From Streptomyces alboflavus (GTDB lineage Bacteria; Actinomycetota; Actinomycetes; Streptomycetales; Streptomycetaceae), in contig NZ_JNXT01000013.1 in the NCBI RefSeq assembly GCF_000716675.1, forward strand, positions 62,001-126,000: a stretch of DNA of 64,000 nucleotides, in the 5' to 3' direction. A program made the translations under genes and the position numbers. Positions 8,109 to 16,935 of the stretch are shown in pieces; the first letter of the stretch is position 1, and each line of letters starts with the position of its first letter. A model generated the notes under the pieces. That model saw only the letters and a program-made list of their open reading frames with translations. It was not told the origin of the DNA and made no database searches.

Positions 8109-8930
8109 ATGAAACTCGCCTTCTCCACGCTCGGCGTACCCGGCATGACCCTCCCGGACGTGCTGCGCCTCGCCGTCACCCACGGCTACCACGGCGTCGA
8201 GCTGCGCACGCACCCCGAAGAGCCCGTCCACCCGGGGCTCGGCCTCACCGAACGGGCCGACGTGGCCGCCGCGTTCAAGGACGCGGGCGTCGACGTCCTC
8301 GGCCTCGCGGGGTACGCCCGCGTCGCGGCGCCCGGCGACGACGAGCCCGTCCTGGACGAGATCCGGACGCTGCTCGCCCTCGCCCGCGACCTCGGCGCGC
8401 CCTATGTCCGTGTTTTCCCGGGCGGATTCCCGGGCGACGGCGCCGAGCCGTCCCAGGAGCAGCTCGACGAGGCCGACGCCATCGCCGCGCGCCGCCTCGG
8501 CACCGCCGCCGAGCACGCCGCCGACGTCGGCGTCCGCATCCTCCTGGAGACCCACGACTCGCACCGCACCGGCGCCGCCGCGGCCCGCGTCCTCGGCCCC
8601 GTCGGCCACCGCAACGCCGGTGCCCTGTGGGACCTGATGCACACCTGGCTCGGCGGCGAACAGGTCGCCGACACCTACGCCACGCTGTCCCCGTTCCTCG
8701 GCTACATCCAGGTCAAGGACATCGCGGGCGCCGACGACACCACCCCGCTCCCCCTCGGCGCCGGCGCCCTGCCCCTCGCCGAGTGCGTGGAACTCCTCAC
8801 CCGTAAGGGCTGGGACGGCTGGCTGTGCTGGGAGTACGAGAAGCGGTGGTACGAGGAGGCGGCGCCGCTGCCGGAACTCCTCGGGCCGGGGCGGGAGTTG
8901 CTGGCGCGGCTCCTGACGGAGTCGGCCTGA
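8109..8930 (+). CDS. Sugar phosphate isomerase/epimerase (xylose isomerase-like TIM barrel)
   Basis: A 273-residue AP-endonuclease-2/xylose-isomerase-like TIM barrel. Visible barrel and metal-site elements are GYHGVELR near residue 32 (glutamate at the end of strand 2), VRILLETHDSHRTG (glutamate and histidine), ALWDLMHTWLGGE (aspartate, histidine) and YIQVKDI. The ATG at 8109 follows GGGAAAGAAG; the frame stays open upstream to 7908 but only through repeat sequence. Such enzymes act on cyclitols or sugars and often work with Gfo/Idh/MocA dehydrogenases like the one at the left edge. The substrate is unknown. Confidence 0.88.
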   Translation: MKLAFSTLGVPGMTLPDVLRLAVTHGYHGVELRTHPEEPVHPGLGLTERADVAAAFKDAGVDVLGLAGYARVAAPGDDEPVLDEIRTLLALARDLGAPYVRVFPGGFPGDGAEPSQEQLDEADAIAARRLGTAAEHAADVGVRILLETHDSHRTGAAAARVLGPVGHRNAGALWDLMHTWLGGEQVADTYATLSPFLGYIQVKDIAGADDTTPLPLGAGALPLAECVELLTRKGWDGWLCWEYEKRWYEEAAPLPELLGPGRELLARLLTESA

Positions 8931-8974
8931 GGGAGACGCCCGGGCCCCGTCGGCCGGTCCGCGCGCCGGTCGGC

Positions 8975-9820
8975 TCAGACCTCTTCCACGTCCCCGTCGG
9001 CCCAGGTCTCCTCGCCCTCTCCCTGCGCACCGCCCACGTACCCGTCAAGGAGTCCCGCCCCCGCCAGCATCGCCCGTGACCTGCGCGTCAGCTCTGCCTG
9101 GCGGCGGGCGAGGGCCGCGCGCAGCGCCTCGCTGCTGCCCGTCTCGCGCAGGCCGTCCAGGACCGGGCGGATCGCGGGCAGGGCGTAACCGGCCTGACGG
9201 AGCATGCTGATCATGCGGGCGTCCCGGACGTCCGCGGCGTCGTAGCGGCGGTACCCCGTGCCCCGCTCCCGCGCGGGCGCGAGCAGGCCCGCCGACTCCC
9301 AGACGCGCAGCGCGGACGCCCGCACACCGACGCGGGCGGCGACCTCGCCGACCGTCAGGTCCGCGCGGGACGGCGCGGCGGCCACGGCGGCTCCGGACCC
9401 GCCCGACCCCGACCCGGACCCGGCAGCCGCAGATCCAGGGGACCCGGCCCCCGCCGCCCCCTCCCGCGCCACCGCCTCCAACGCCTCCCCCGTCACCCGC
9501 AGCGCCTCCCTGCTCGCGTGCAGCTCCGCGTGGGCCGCGTCCAGGAGGGTCAGCGCCAGCGGTACGTCGTCGGCGTGCACCGCCCGCATCACGGCCCGGG
9601 CCGTGTCGGGGCCGAAGCCCTTGGCCAGGGCGCGGTAGGCGAGCAGGGCGCGGCCGTGGACGGGGGCGAAGCGGCGGTAGCCGGAGGGGGTGCGGGGGGT
9701 GGGGGGCAGGATGCCCGCGTCGGCGTAGTCGCGGACGAGCTGCGTGGAGACGCCCGCCATCCGGGCCAGGTCGACGGGGCGCAGGGCCTTGGGCAGGGGC
9801 CGCGCGGGGCGCGGGGTCAT
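8975..9820 (-). CDS. Transcriptional regulator with two MerR-type DNA-binding domains
   Basis: A 281-residue regulator with tandem MerR winged helices. The first (residues about 14-70) reads LARMAGVSTQLVRDYADAG and SGYRRF. The second (about 155-225) reads VGEVAARVGVRASALRVWES and GTGYRRYDAADVRDARMI. A Gly/Ser-rich linker (GSGSGSGGSG) separates them. The layout matches the TioE-like family rather than ordinary dimeric MerR proteins, and suggests one chain binding both half-sites. Its start overlaps the stop of the EamA gene by ATGA, so it is co-translated with the exporter and may control it. Confidence 0.88.
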   Translation of the reverse strand: MTPRPARPLPKALRPVDLARMAGVSTQLVRDYADAGILPPTPRTPSGYRRFAPVHGRALLAYRALAKGFGPDTARAVMRAVHADDVPLALTLLDAAHAELHASREALRVTGEALEAVAREGAAGAGSPGSAAAGSGSGSGGSGAAVAAAPSRADLTVGEVAARVGVRASALRVWESAGLLAPARERGTGYRRYDAADVRDARMISMLRQAGYALPAIRPVLDGLRETGSSEALRAALARRQAELTRRSRAMLAGAGLLDGYVGGAQGEGEETWADGDVEEV

Positions 9821-10746
9821 GCGCGGGACGAGGGTTCCGGGATCACTTCGTCAGCGTACGACGCCGGGGCGGGCGGTGCGGCGGGCGTGCGGCGCCGGGG
9901 CGGGAGCGAGGCGAGCGCCACCCCGCCCACCAGGAGCGCCGCCGCGCACCACTGGAGCGCGCCCACCGACTCGTCCAGGAACAGGGCGGCCGACGACATC
10001 CCGAAGACCGGCACGAGGAGCGAGAACGGGGCGACCGTCGACGCCGGGTGGCGGCGCAGCAGGTACCCCCAGACGCCGAAGCCGAACACGGTCGTGACCC
10101 ACGCGACGTACACGATGATCCCGACGCCCTGCCAGTCGAGCGAGCGCAGCGCGTCGAGGTCACGCGAAGGGCCCTCGAAGAGCAGGGAGAGGCCGACCAG
10201 CGGCAGGATCGGGACCGTGCTCACCCACACCATGAAGTTCAGGGCGTCCGGCGGCGCGGCCTTGCGGGTGAGGACGTTCGAGACGCCCCAGCAGGCCGCC
10301 GCGGCGACGGTCAGGCCGAAGGCGGTGAGCGGCCCGGACGCACCCTCGTGGACGGCCGCGACGGCGATGCCCGCGAGGGCTACCGCCATGCCCACCACCC
10401 GGATCCGGGCCGGGCGTTCGCCGAGCACGGCGAAGGCGATGAGGGCGGTGAAGACGGCCTGGATCTGGAGCACGAGCGAGGACAGTCCGGCCGGCATCCC
10501 CGCGTCCATGCCGATGAAGAGCAGCCCGAACTTGGCCACGCCGAGCGTGAGTCCCACGCCCACCAGCCACTTCCAGGCGACCTTGGGGCGGCCGACGAAG
10601 AACACGGCGGGCAGTGCCGCGACGAGGAAGCGCAGGGCGGAGAAGAGGAGCGGCGGGAAGTGGTCGAGGCCTACCTCGATGACGACGAAGTTCACGCCCC
10701 AGACGGCGGTGACCAGGACGGCGAGAAGGATGTGGGTGGGGCGCAT
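9817..10746 (-). CDS. EamA/DMT family transporter
   Basis: An integral membrane metabolite exporter of 309 residues with about ten hydrophobic segments in two EamA repeats. The first repeat starts at ILLAVLVTAVWGVNFVVIEV, with the family's typical WGxNF element. The second starts around LTAFGLTVAAAACWGVSNVL, with the matching WGxSN element. Substrates of this family include amino acids and drug-like metabolites; none can be assigned here. It is divergent from the LysR gene and coupled to the downstream tandem-MerR gene, so it has two candidate regulators. Confidence 0.9.
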   Translation of the reverse strand: MRPTHILLAVLVTAVWGVNFVVIEVGLDHFPPLLFSALRFLVAALPAVFFVGRPKVAWKWLVGVGLTLGVAKFGLLFIGMDAGMPAGLSSLVLQIQAVFTALIAFAVLGERPARIRVVGMAVALAGIAVAAVHEGASGPLTAFGLTVAAAACWGVSNVLTRKAAPPDALNFMVWVSTVPILPLVGLSLLFEGPSRDLDALRSLDWQGVGIIVYVAWVTTVFGFGVWGYLLRRHPASTVAPFSLLVPVFGMSSAALFLDESVGALQWCAAALLVGGVALASLPPRRRTPAAPPAPASYADEVIPEPSSRA

Positions 10747-10825
10747 GCGTCGAGGATCACCCGACCCGAGTGTTCAGCACCAGCGCGAGTTTCTTCATGA
10801 TTGTCTGAAGCGTTGCTTAGGAATG

Positions 10826-10862
10826 GCGGAGAGAGCCGCAGAGCGCGGAGAGAGCCGCAGAG
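10826..10862. repeat. 18-bp direct repeat in front of the LysR gene
   Basis: GCGGAGAGAGCCGCAGAG occurs at 10826-10843 and again at 10845-10862, one base apart. It lies in the leader between the divergent EamA and LysR genes and could be a duplicated regulator site or a replication slip. The purine-rich end also lies near the LysR ribosome site. Confidence 0.6.
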
Positions 10863-10878
10863 AGACGAGGTGACCCCC

Positions 10879-11805
10879 GTGCTGGATCTCGCCCGGCTGC
10901 GCGCCCTGCACGCCGTGTCCGTCCACGGCACCGTCGGCGCCGCCGCCGAAGCGCTCGGCTACACGGCCTCCGCCGTGTCCCAGCAGATCGCCAAGCTGGA
11001 GCGGGAGACCCGCACGACGCTCCTGGAGCGGCGGGGCCGGGGCGTGGCCCTGACCGAGGAGGCGGTGCGGCTCGTCGAGGCGGCCCAGGAACTCCTCGCG
11101 ATCGTGGAGCGGGCGGAGACGGATCTGGAGGAGCGCCGTGGCGTCCCGGCCGGGCGCCTGACGGTGGTGGCGTTCGCGTCGGCGGCGCGCGGCCTGCTGC
11201 CCGGGGTGCTCGCGGACCTCGCCCACCGCCACCCCGCGCTCGACGCGCGCCTGTCGGAGGTCGAGCCGCATCTGTCGGTGGACCTCGTCGCCAAGGGCGC
11301 GGCGGACCTGGCGGTCGCGCACGACTGGGACATCGCGCCGCTGCCCGCGCCGCCGGGCGTCGAACAGGCCGTGATCGGCGACGACTTGTGCGACCTCCTG
11401 GTCCCTTCGGGGCACGCGCTCGCCGGGCGGGCGGCGGTGCGGCGCGAGGAGCTGCGGGACGAGCGGTGGATCTCGCAGCCGCCGGGGCGGGTGTGCCACG
11501 ACTGGCTGCTGCGGACGATGCGGGCGGCGGGCTCGGAGCCGGACATCGTGCACCGCGCCGAGGAGAACCCCACTCTGGTCGCGCTGGTCGCGGCCGGACT
11601 CGGCATCGCCGTGATCCCACGCCTCGGCCGCGGCCCGCTCCCCGCGGGCGTCACGGCGGTGCGCCTGGACCCGCTGCCGGTGCGCAGGCTGTACGCGCTG
11701 TGGCGGACGGGGGCGGCGCGGCGCCCGGCGATCGCGGAGGCGGTGCGGGTGCTGCGGGAGCGGTGGGTGCCCGCGGCCGGAGGACCACCCGGCGGCACCG
11801 GCTGA
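10879..11805 (+). CDS. LysR family transcriptional regulator
   Basis: A 308-residue LysR-type regulator. The N-terminal helix-turn-helix reads LARLRALHAVSVHGTVGAAA and YTASAVSQQIAKLERET. The remainder is the two-lobed effector-binding domain with the familiar late motif AGLGIAVIPRLG. The GTG at 10879 gives the standard short N-terminus and lies after GAGG; a GTG at 10870 in the same frame is an alternative. Divergence from the EamA exporter gene suggests it controls that gene. Confidence 0.9.
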   Translation: MLDLARLRALHAVSVHGTVGAAAEALGYTASAVSQQIAKLERETRTTLLERRGRGVALTEEAVRLVEAAQELLAIVERAETDLEERRGVPAGRLTVVAFASAARGLLPGVLADLAHRHPALDARLSEVEPHLSVDLVAKGAADLAVAHDWDIAPLPAPPGVEQAVIGDDLCDLLVPSGHALAGRAAVRREELRDERWISQPPGRVCHDWLLRTMRAAGSEPDIVHRAEENPTLVALVAAGLGIAVIPRLGRGPLPAGVTAVRLDPLPVRRLYALWRTGAARRPAIAEAVRVLRERWVPAAGGPPGGTG

Positions 11806-11978
11806 CCCCGTTCTCCCATCCGCACCAACTTCGGGCGTTCGGGGGCAGTTCGGGAACCCTGACGCGCGCCCCGTCGTCCAACTGGCACGCTGTCGGAGAG
11901 TCTCCGCGAGGCGGTGTCGGCATCGCTGCTGGCTGCGAACGCTGACCACCCTCTCCGCCGCCCGTGGCCGGCAGCGCG

Positions 11979-12016
11979 CCGCCACCGGTGCGCCCCCTCC
12001 CTTGCACCGGTGGCGG
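11979..12016 (+). terminator. Strong hairpin between the LysR and GH3 genes
   Basis: CCGCCACCGGTGC at 11979-11991 and its exact complement at 12004-12016 form a perfect 13-bp stem with a 12-base loop. It ends LysR transcription or attenuates the GH3 gene. Its presence argues against starting the GH3 protein upstream of 12016. Confidence 0.6.
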
Positions 12017-12081
12017 CCCCTCACCCGTTCCGCGACGGCACCGCCCTTGACCCGCCGCACCCCACGGGATATCCGTGGCAG

Positions 12082-13878
12082 GTGCCTCACGACTCCCAGG
12101 TGACCCCCAGCGGCCAGGACACCCCCGACGACCACGACGCCCACGCGCGCGACCTGCTCTCCCGCATGACACTCCAAGAGAAGGTCGGCCAGCTCTTCGT
12201 CCTGCATGTGTACGGACACCACGCGAGCGCCCCGGACCGGGCCGACATCGAGCTGAACGAGCGGGAGCTCGGCGTGCGCACCGCCGCCGAAGCCGTCGCC
12301 AAGTACCGCCCGGGCGGGCTCATCTACTTCGGCTGGGCCCACAACACCCGCGACCCGCGCCAGCTCGCCACGCTCTCCAACGACGTGCAGCGGGTCGCCC
12401 ACGACACCTCGCCGGGCGTGCCGCTGCTGCTCTCCGTGGACCAGGAGCACGGCGTCGTCGCCCGCATCGGCGCGCCCGCGACGCTGCTGCCCGGCGCGAT
12501 GGCGCTCGGCGCGGGCGGTGCCGCCGACGACGTCCGCGAGGCGGCCCGGATCGCGGGCGCCGAGTTGCGCGCGCTCGGCATCCGCCAGAACTACGCGCCG
12601 TCCGCCGACGTCAATGTGAACCCGGCCAACCCGGTCATCGGCGTCCGGTCCTTCGGCGCCGGACCGGACGCCGTGGCCACGTCCGTGACCGCGCAGATCG
12701 AGGGCTACCGGGACGCGGGCGTCGCCCCGGCCGTGAAGCACTTCCCCGGCCACGGCGACACCGAGACCGACAGCCACTCCGCGCTGCCGCACATCCACCA
12801 CACCCGTGAGCAGTGGGAGGAGCTCGACGCCCCGCCGTTCCGCGCCGCGCTCGCCACCGGCGTCGACGTCGTGATGACCGCCCACATCGTGGTCCCGGCG
12901 CTCGACCCGGCCCTGGACCCGGCGACGCTCTCGTACCCCGTCGTCACCGGCATCCTGCGCGAACAACTCGGCCACCGGGGCGTCGTCGTGACCGACTCGC
13001 TCTCCATGCAGGGGGTGCGCACCAAGTACGGCGACGACCGCGTCGCCGTACTCGCCATCAAGGCGGGCGTCGACCAGCTCCTGCACCCGCCGCAGCCCGA
13101 ACTCGCCTACAACGCCGTGCTCCAGGCCGTCCGCGACGGCGAACTGACCGAGGCCCGCATCGACGAGTCGGTCCTGCGCATCCTCCGCCTGAAGCACAAG
13201 CTGGGCCTGTTCGAGCAGGCGTACACGACCCTGGACGCGGTGGACGCCACCGTCGGCAGCGCCGCGCATCTCGCCGCCGCCGACCGCATCGCCGAGCGCA
13301 CCACGACCCTGCTGCGCAACGAGGACGGCCTGCTCCCGCTGTCCCCCGGGACCCACGGCCGCCTCCTGGTCCTCGGCGCCGACCCGGTCTCCCCCTCGGG
13401 CACCACCGGACCGCCCACCACGGTCCTCGCCACCGCCCTCACCGAACTCGGCTTCACGGCAATGGCGTTGAGCACCGGCACCGAACCCTCCCCCGAGGCC
13501 GTCGACAAGGCGCTCGCCGAGGCCGCCTCCGGCCACGACGCCGTGATCGTCACGACGTACGACGTCACGGACGGCGACCGCCAGCACGCCCTGGTGACCG
13601 CCCTCACCGCCGCCCCCGAAGGGCCGCCCGTCATCACCGTCTCCGTCCGCACCCCGCACGACGTGACCCGGCTGCCCGGCGTACGGGCCGCGCTCGCCGC
13701 CTACTCCTGGACGGACGTCGAACTGCGCGCCGCCGCCCGCGTCCTGGCAGGCCGCGTCCGCCCCGTCGGCCGCCTCCCCGTGCCGGTGCCGCGCCCGGAC
13801 GACCCCGGGCAGGTGCTGTACCCCATCGGCTACGGCCTCTCGTACGAGCCCTACGCCACCCCGGGCCCGCAGGCGTAG
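12082..13878 (+). CDS. Glycoside hydrolase family 3, beta-N-acetylhexosaminidase (NagZ-like)
   Basis: Predicted retaining beta-N-acetylglucosaminidase of about 598 residues. The NagZ-type signature KHFPGHGDTETDSH starts near residue 218; its aspartate-histidine pair supplies the general acid in this subgroup. VVVTDSLSMQGV contains the likely nucleophile Asp305. A C-terminal GH3 domain follows from about residue 400 and ends with YPIGYGLSYEPY. No signal peptide is seen, so it is probably cytoplasmic and would act on imported chito-oligosaccharides or muropeptides. The start is uncertain: GTG 12082 is chosen because a strong hairpin occupies 11979-12016. Confidence 0.85.
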   Translation: MPHDSQVTPSGQDTPDDHDAHARDLLSRMTLQEKVGQLFVLHVYGHHASAPDRADIELNERELGVRTAAEAVAKYRPGGLIYFGWAHNTRDPRQLATLSNDVQRVAHDTSPGVPLLLSVDQEHGVVARIGAPATLLPGAMALGAGGAADDVREAARIAGAELRALGIRQNYAPSADVNVNPANPVIGVRSFGAGPDAVATSVTAQIEGYRDAGVAPAVKHFPGHGDTETDSHSALPHIHHTREQWEELDAPPFRAALATGVDVVMTAHIVVPALDPALDPATLSYPVVTGILREQLGHRGVVVTDSLSMQGVRTKYGDDRVAVLAIKAGVDQLLHPPQPELAYNAVLQAVRDGELTEARIDESVLRILRLKHKLGLFEQAYTTLDAVDATVGSAAHLAAADRIAERTTTLLRNEDGLLPLSPGTHGRLLVLGADPVSPSGTTGPPTTVLATALTELGFTAMALSTGTEPSPEAVDKALAEAASGHDAVIVTTYDVTDGDRQHALVTALTAAPEGPPVITVSVRTPHDVTRLPGVRAALAAYSWTDVELRAAARVLAGRVRPVGRLPVPVPRPDDPGQVLYPIGYGLSYEPYATPGPQA

Positions 13879-14003
13879 CGGGCGTACGCAGCCCGCCCGC
13901 GCCGACCGGGCCGACGTGCGCAAAGCCCCCCGCGCACCTGGCGTGCGCCCGCCGCGCGGGGTCACGCTGGGTGCACATGGCGTACGTGACGGGGGGTCCG
14001 GCC

Positions 14004-14633
14004 ATGCGGGTGTCAGGAGCGGCGGTGGGGTGCGGCGGCGCGCTGCTCGCCGCCGCGCTCGCCCTGGCCGGCTGTCAGAAGTCCCCCGGCGCCGACGGCT
14101 CCGGACCCTCCGGCGACACCTCGCCCGCCGGGTCCGCCGCGTCCGGGCCCGGGGCTGTCTTCCTCGGTGCCGACGAGTGCGGTTCCCGGGGGCGGGAGTC
14201 CGTCACCGAGGTGCCCTGCGGCAGTGAGCGGGCCGCCGCGCGCGTCATCGCCCGGCACGGCGGGCGCTTCGCCGACGGGCCCCTCTGTCCCGGACGCACC
14301 GACTTCGTCCTCCACATCAGTGCGAACCGGCCCTCCGTCGACGAGGACGGGGACGGGACGGTGCCTCAGGGGTACGCCTGCATGCGCAATCTGGAGCCCC
14401 CGCATCCCGGGGATCCCGGGGCCGGGGGTGGGCCTCGTACCGTCGTCGGGGACTGTGTGCACGAGGCCGGGCGGGGGCAGGTGCGGGAGACCGCCTGTGA
14501 CGGGTCGGGGCGGCGGGCCCCCGAGTACCGCGTGGCCGCGGCCGTCCCCTCCCGCGATCTGTGCCCCGCGGGCACGGAGCTGTATGTGGCGCTGGGTGGG
14601 GGGAGGGCGGTGGGGTGTGGGGTGCGGGTGTGA
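14004..14633 (+). CDS. Putative lipoprotein
   Basis: A 209-residue exported protein. The N-terminus (MRVSGAAVGCGGALLAAALA) leads to the lipobox LALAGC, with the lipidated cysteine near residue 24. A Gly/Ser/Pro-rich tether follows, then a globular part with about eight cysteines in CGS, PCGS, LCPG, ACMR, DCVHE and GCGV contexts, suggesting disulfides. I choose ATG 14004, preceded by a G-rich ribosome site; an in-frame ATG at 13977 would extend the signal region. It lies downstream of the GH3 gene on the same strand. Function unknown. Confidence 0.7.
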   Translation: MRVSGAAVGCGGALLAAALALAGCQKSPGADGSGPSGDTSPAGSAASGPGAVFLGADECGSRGRESVTEVPCGSERAAARVIARHGGRFADGPLCPGRTDFVLHISANRPSVDEDGDGTVPQGYACMRNLEPPHPGDPGAGGGPRTVVGDCVHEAGRGQVRETACDGSGRRAPEYRVAAAVPSRDLCPAGTELYVALGGGRAVGCGVRV

Positions 14634-14648
14634 CCCTGGCGGGGCTTT

Positions 14649-14832
14649 CCCCAGTCCCGCCCCTTCCCGAAACCGGGGGCTGCGCCCCCGGACCCCCGCT
14701 TTATCGGCGCTCCGCGCCTCGTCCTCAAACGCCGGACGGGCTGAGAATTACCGGCACAATATCTAGCCCCTCCGGCGTTTGAGGAGCGGGGTCTGGGGCG
14801 GAGCCCCAGTTCGGGAAGGGGCGGGCCTGGGG
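14649..14832. repeat. Composite intergenic inverted repeat, copy A
   Basis: A nested dyad about 184 bp long. The outer arms (14649-14671 and 14808-14832) are nearly complementary. The inner arms are CCTCAAACGCCGGACGGGCT (14723-14742) and AGCCCCTCCGGCGTTTGAGG (14765-14784). Small hairpins such as GGGGGCTGCGCCCCC and CTGGGGCGGAGCCCCAG lie between. It separates the convergent lipoprotein and S37 peptidase genes, so it is probably a bidirectional terminator. Related copies occur near 20.8, 24.8, 33.8 and 41.6 kb. Confidence 0.85.
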
Positions 14833-14845
14833 CGCACCCGCGAGG

Positions 14846-16282
14846 CTACGGCCTCAGCATCTGCTCCCGGTCACGGTCTCGACGGTCGAGCTTCGCGTCG
14901 TAGGGAGCCAACGGCTTGGCCTCCGCGGCCTGAGCGGCGGGCACCCCGGCCCAGGCGAGAATCCGCTCCGTGGCCTTGGCCTTGTCCGCAGCACCGAGCC
15001 CGGCCACGTTGGCACCGTGGTTGGCGCCGGGCGCGGTCATGACGTACGAGTCGTGCTTGGCGCCGCGCGCGGGCTTGAACGGCTCGGCACCCCACGGGTC
15101 GTTCTCGCCGTACACGAACAGCATGCGGTGCGAGTGGTGCCGGACCCAGCGGTCGACGTCCTTCATGGCGTTCTTCTGGAACGTCATCGGGATCTCGCGG
15201 GGCACGAAGTTCCGCGGCGGCTGGTACCCGTAGCGGCTGAGGCCCTTGAGCCACGGCTGCTTGATGTCGGGCGAACCGAGCTGCGTACCGGCCTGGTAGT
15301 AGTACGGCGTGTAGTACTCCAGGCCCTGGTCGGTGTAGGAGGCCCAGCCGCCGACCTCGTCGATCCAGCCGAACAGCGTGGCGTCGCTGGCGGTCTTGGC
15401 GACGGGCACGTCGGCGCAGGCGGTGGCGGACTGCTGGTACTGCCAGAAGCCCCAGTTGACGTCGAGCACGACGGCCTCGAAGGCCTTGTCGATGCCGCCG
15501 ATGGTCTTGAAGGTGTGGTTGTTGGCGGCGGCGAAGTCGGCGTACAGCTTCTTCATGGGCGCGCGCCGCACCAGCGACTCGTGCTGCACGGCCTCGATCT
15601 TGGCGCGGCACTCCTTGGTGCCGACGGTGTCGAGGAAGCGGTCGTACGCGGAGTCCTCGCGGTTGTTGACGTCGTTCGGGGCGACGTAGGCGACGACGCC
15701 GTCCATGTCACGCGGGTAGAAGCGCTCGAAGTAGGTGGCGGTCATGCCGCCCTTGGAGGCGCCCGTGGACAGCCACTTCTTGCCGTAGATCGGCTTGAGG
15801 GCCTTGAAGATGCGGTGCTGGTCGGTGGCGGCCTGCCAGATGTTCAGCTTGGACCAGTCGGCGGGCGCGGGGCGGGACGGCGTGAAGAAGCGGTACTCCA
15901 TGGAGACCTGGTTGCCGTCGATGACGCGGGTGGGTTCCGCGCGGCCCGGGTTGGTGTTGAGTCCGTAGCCCGAGGTCGAGAAGACGGTCGGGCGGGCGGT
16001 GTCCTTGTGCAGCACGGTGATGCGCTGCTGGAACGTGCCCTTGGAGGGGTGCCGGTGGTCGACCGGCTGGGTGTAGTTGAGGACGAAGAAGCGGTAGCCG
16101 TCGTACGGCTTCTCCTCGATCAGGCTCATGCCCTTGATGGCCAGGAGCCGGTCCTTGATGTCCTTCTGGGCGGCGGGCGCGCCCTGTTCGGCGTCGGTGG
16201 CCGCCGTGGCCGTGACGCCGGTGAAGCCCACGGTGCCTATGAGCACCACGAGCGAGAGCACCCATCTGAGGGTCTTGCGCAT
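14846..16282 (-). CDS. Secreted S37-family tripeptidyl aminopeptidase (PS-10 type)
   Basis: Secreted serine peptidase of 478 residues that resembles the Streptomyces tripeptidyl aminopeptidase family S37. A Sec signal peptide (RKTLRWVLSLVVLIGTVGFT) ends at about residue 28 (ATA-ATD). The nucleophile motif STGASKGGMTA places Ser176 in a GxSxGG elbow. A later FVYGENDPWGAEPF and GANHGAN supply the probable aspartate and histidine of an alpha/beta-hydrolase triad. Such enzymes trim tripeptides from extracellular proteins and propeptides. It is followed by repeat copy A and convergent with the lipoprotein gene. Confidence 0.88.
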   Translation of the reverse strand: MRKTLRWVLSLVVLIGTVGFTGVTATAATDAEQGAPAAQKDIKDRLLAIKGMSLIEEKPYDGYRFFVLNYTQPVDHRHPSKGTFQQRITVLHKDTARPTVFSTSGYGLNTNPGRAEPTRVIDGNQVSMEYRFFTPSRPAPADWSKLNIWQAATDQHRIFKALKPIYGKKWLSTGASKGGMTATYFERFYPRDMDGVVAYVAPNDVNNREDSAYDRFLDTVGTKECRAKIEAVQHESLVRRAPMKKLYADFAAANNHTFKTIGGIDKAFEAVVLDVNWGFWQYQQSATACADVPVAKTASDATLFGWIDEVGGWASYTDQGLEYYTPYYYQAGTQLGSPDIKQPWLKGLSRYGYQPPRNFVPREIPMTFQKNAMKDVDRWVRHHSHRMLFVYGENDPWGAEPFKPARGAKHDSYVMTAPGANHGANVAGLGAADKAKATERILAWAGVPAAQAAEAKPLAPYDAKLDRRDRDREQMLRP

Positions 16283-16421
16283 GCATCCTCCCCTGTCGGC
16301 GCAGCGATTGACCGGAACCTAACCGAGCAACTGCGCGCACACCAGGGCACATTGAGGACAAAGAGGACTCAGGGAAATTCACTGAGAGGACGGGCGCGTC
16401 CGGTGAGCGGACATCTCGGAC

Positions 16422-16814
16422 TCAGCAGAGGATCCAGCCGGAGCTGACCTTCGCGCGGCCCACGGAGCCCTTGACCCAGACGCAGCGGTGGCCCGCGTGC
16501 ACCTTGACCGGGCCCGCGAGGCGGGTGAAGCGGCCGGTGTCGCGGACGGGGCGGCTGCCGCGGGCCTGCACGCTGATCGACATCTTCTGGCGGGCGCCGG
16601 GCCTCTTGGCGTACGTCACGGCGCAGACGTAGCCGCGCTTCTTGTAGAGCACGACCTTGCCGGTGCTGAAGGTGAGGGTGCGGGCCTTGTGTCCGGGGCA
16701 GGGTCCCGCGGCGGCGGCGGTGCCCGCGCCTGGTCCCACGAGTGCCACCAGGACGGCGGCCACGAGCGTGGCGGCGCCCGCGGCCACGCTCCGCCTCATC
16801 CGACCACTCTTCAC
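16422..16814 (-). CDS. Small secreted protein
   Basis: A 130-residue exported protein. The GTG at 16814 has a GGGAGGGG ribosome site and gives a clean Sec signal (MRRSVAAGAATLVAAVLVAL, cleavage near AAAA-GPC). The frame stays open upstream to 16901 but that stretch lacks a good start. The mature part is basic and strand-rich, with four cysteines (CPGH, YVCAV, HRCVW, terminal ILC) that could form two disulfides. No family is recognised. Confidence 0.65.
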   Translation of the reverse strand: MKSGRMRRSVAAGAATLVAAVLVALVGPGAGTAAAAGPCPGHKARTLTFSTGKVVLYKKRGYVCAVTYAKRPGARQKMSISVQARGSRPVRDTGRFTRLAGPVKVHAGHRCVWVKGSVGRAKVSSGWILC

Positions 16815-16935
16815 GTCTGCCCCTCCCGACACCCCCGCATCAGCGTACTGACGTACGGACGCCGAACCCGCACCGGATGGTTGCGGAACCCGACCTATCA
16901 CTTTTGTCGCCCGCGAACCGCGGGGAACCGGCTGG

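Noticed and set aside
11914..12081. Upstream extension of the GH3 protein
   Set aside because: It includes a perfect 13-bp hairpin and encodes no conserved residues, so it is more likely leader DNA.
10795..13965. Very long reverse-strand open frame (1,056 codons) across the LysR and GH3 genes
   Set aside because: It is the complement of two clear protein genes; its product is Gly/Arg/Val-rich with no domain, as expected for a shadow frame in GC-rich DNA.
12813..14633. A 606-residue protein reaching the lipoprotein end
   Set aside because: The first part is an Arg/Pro-rich shadow of the GH3 gene; only the part from 14004 has a signal peptide and lipobox.
14649..14832. Repeat array as a CRISPR
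   Set aside because: It is a nested inverted repeat, with no evenly spaced direct repeats or spacers and no cas genes nearby.
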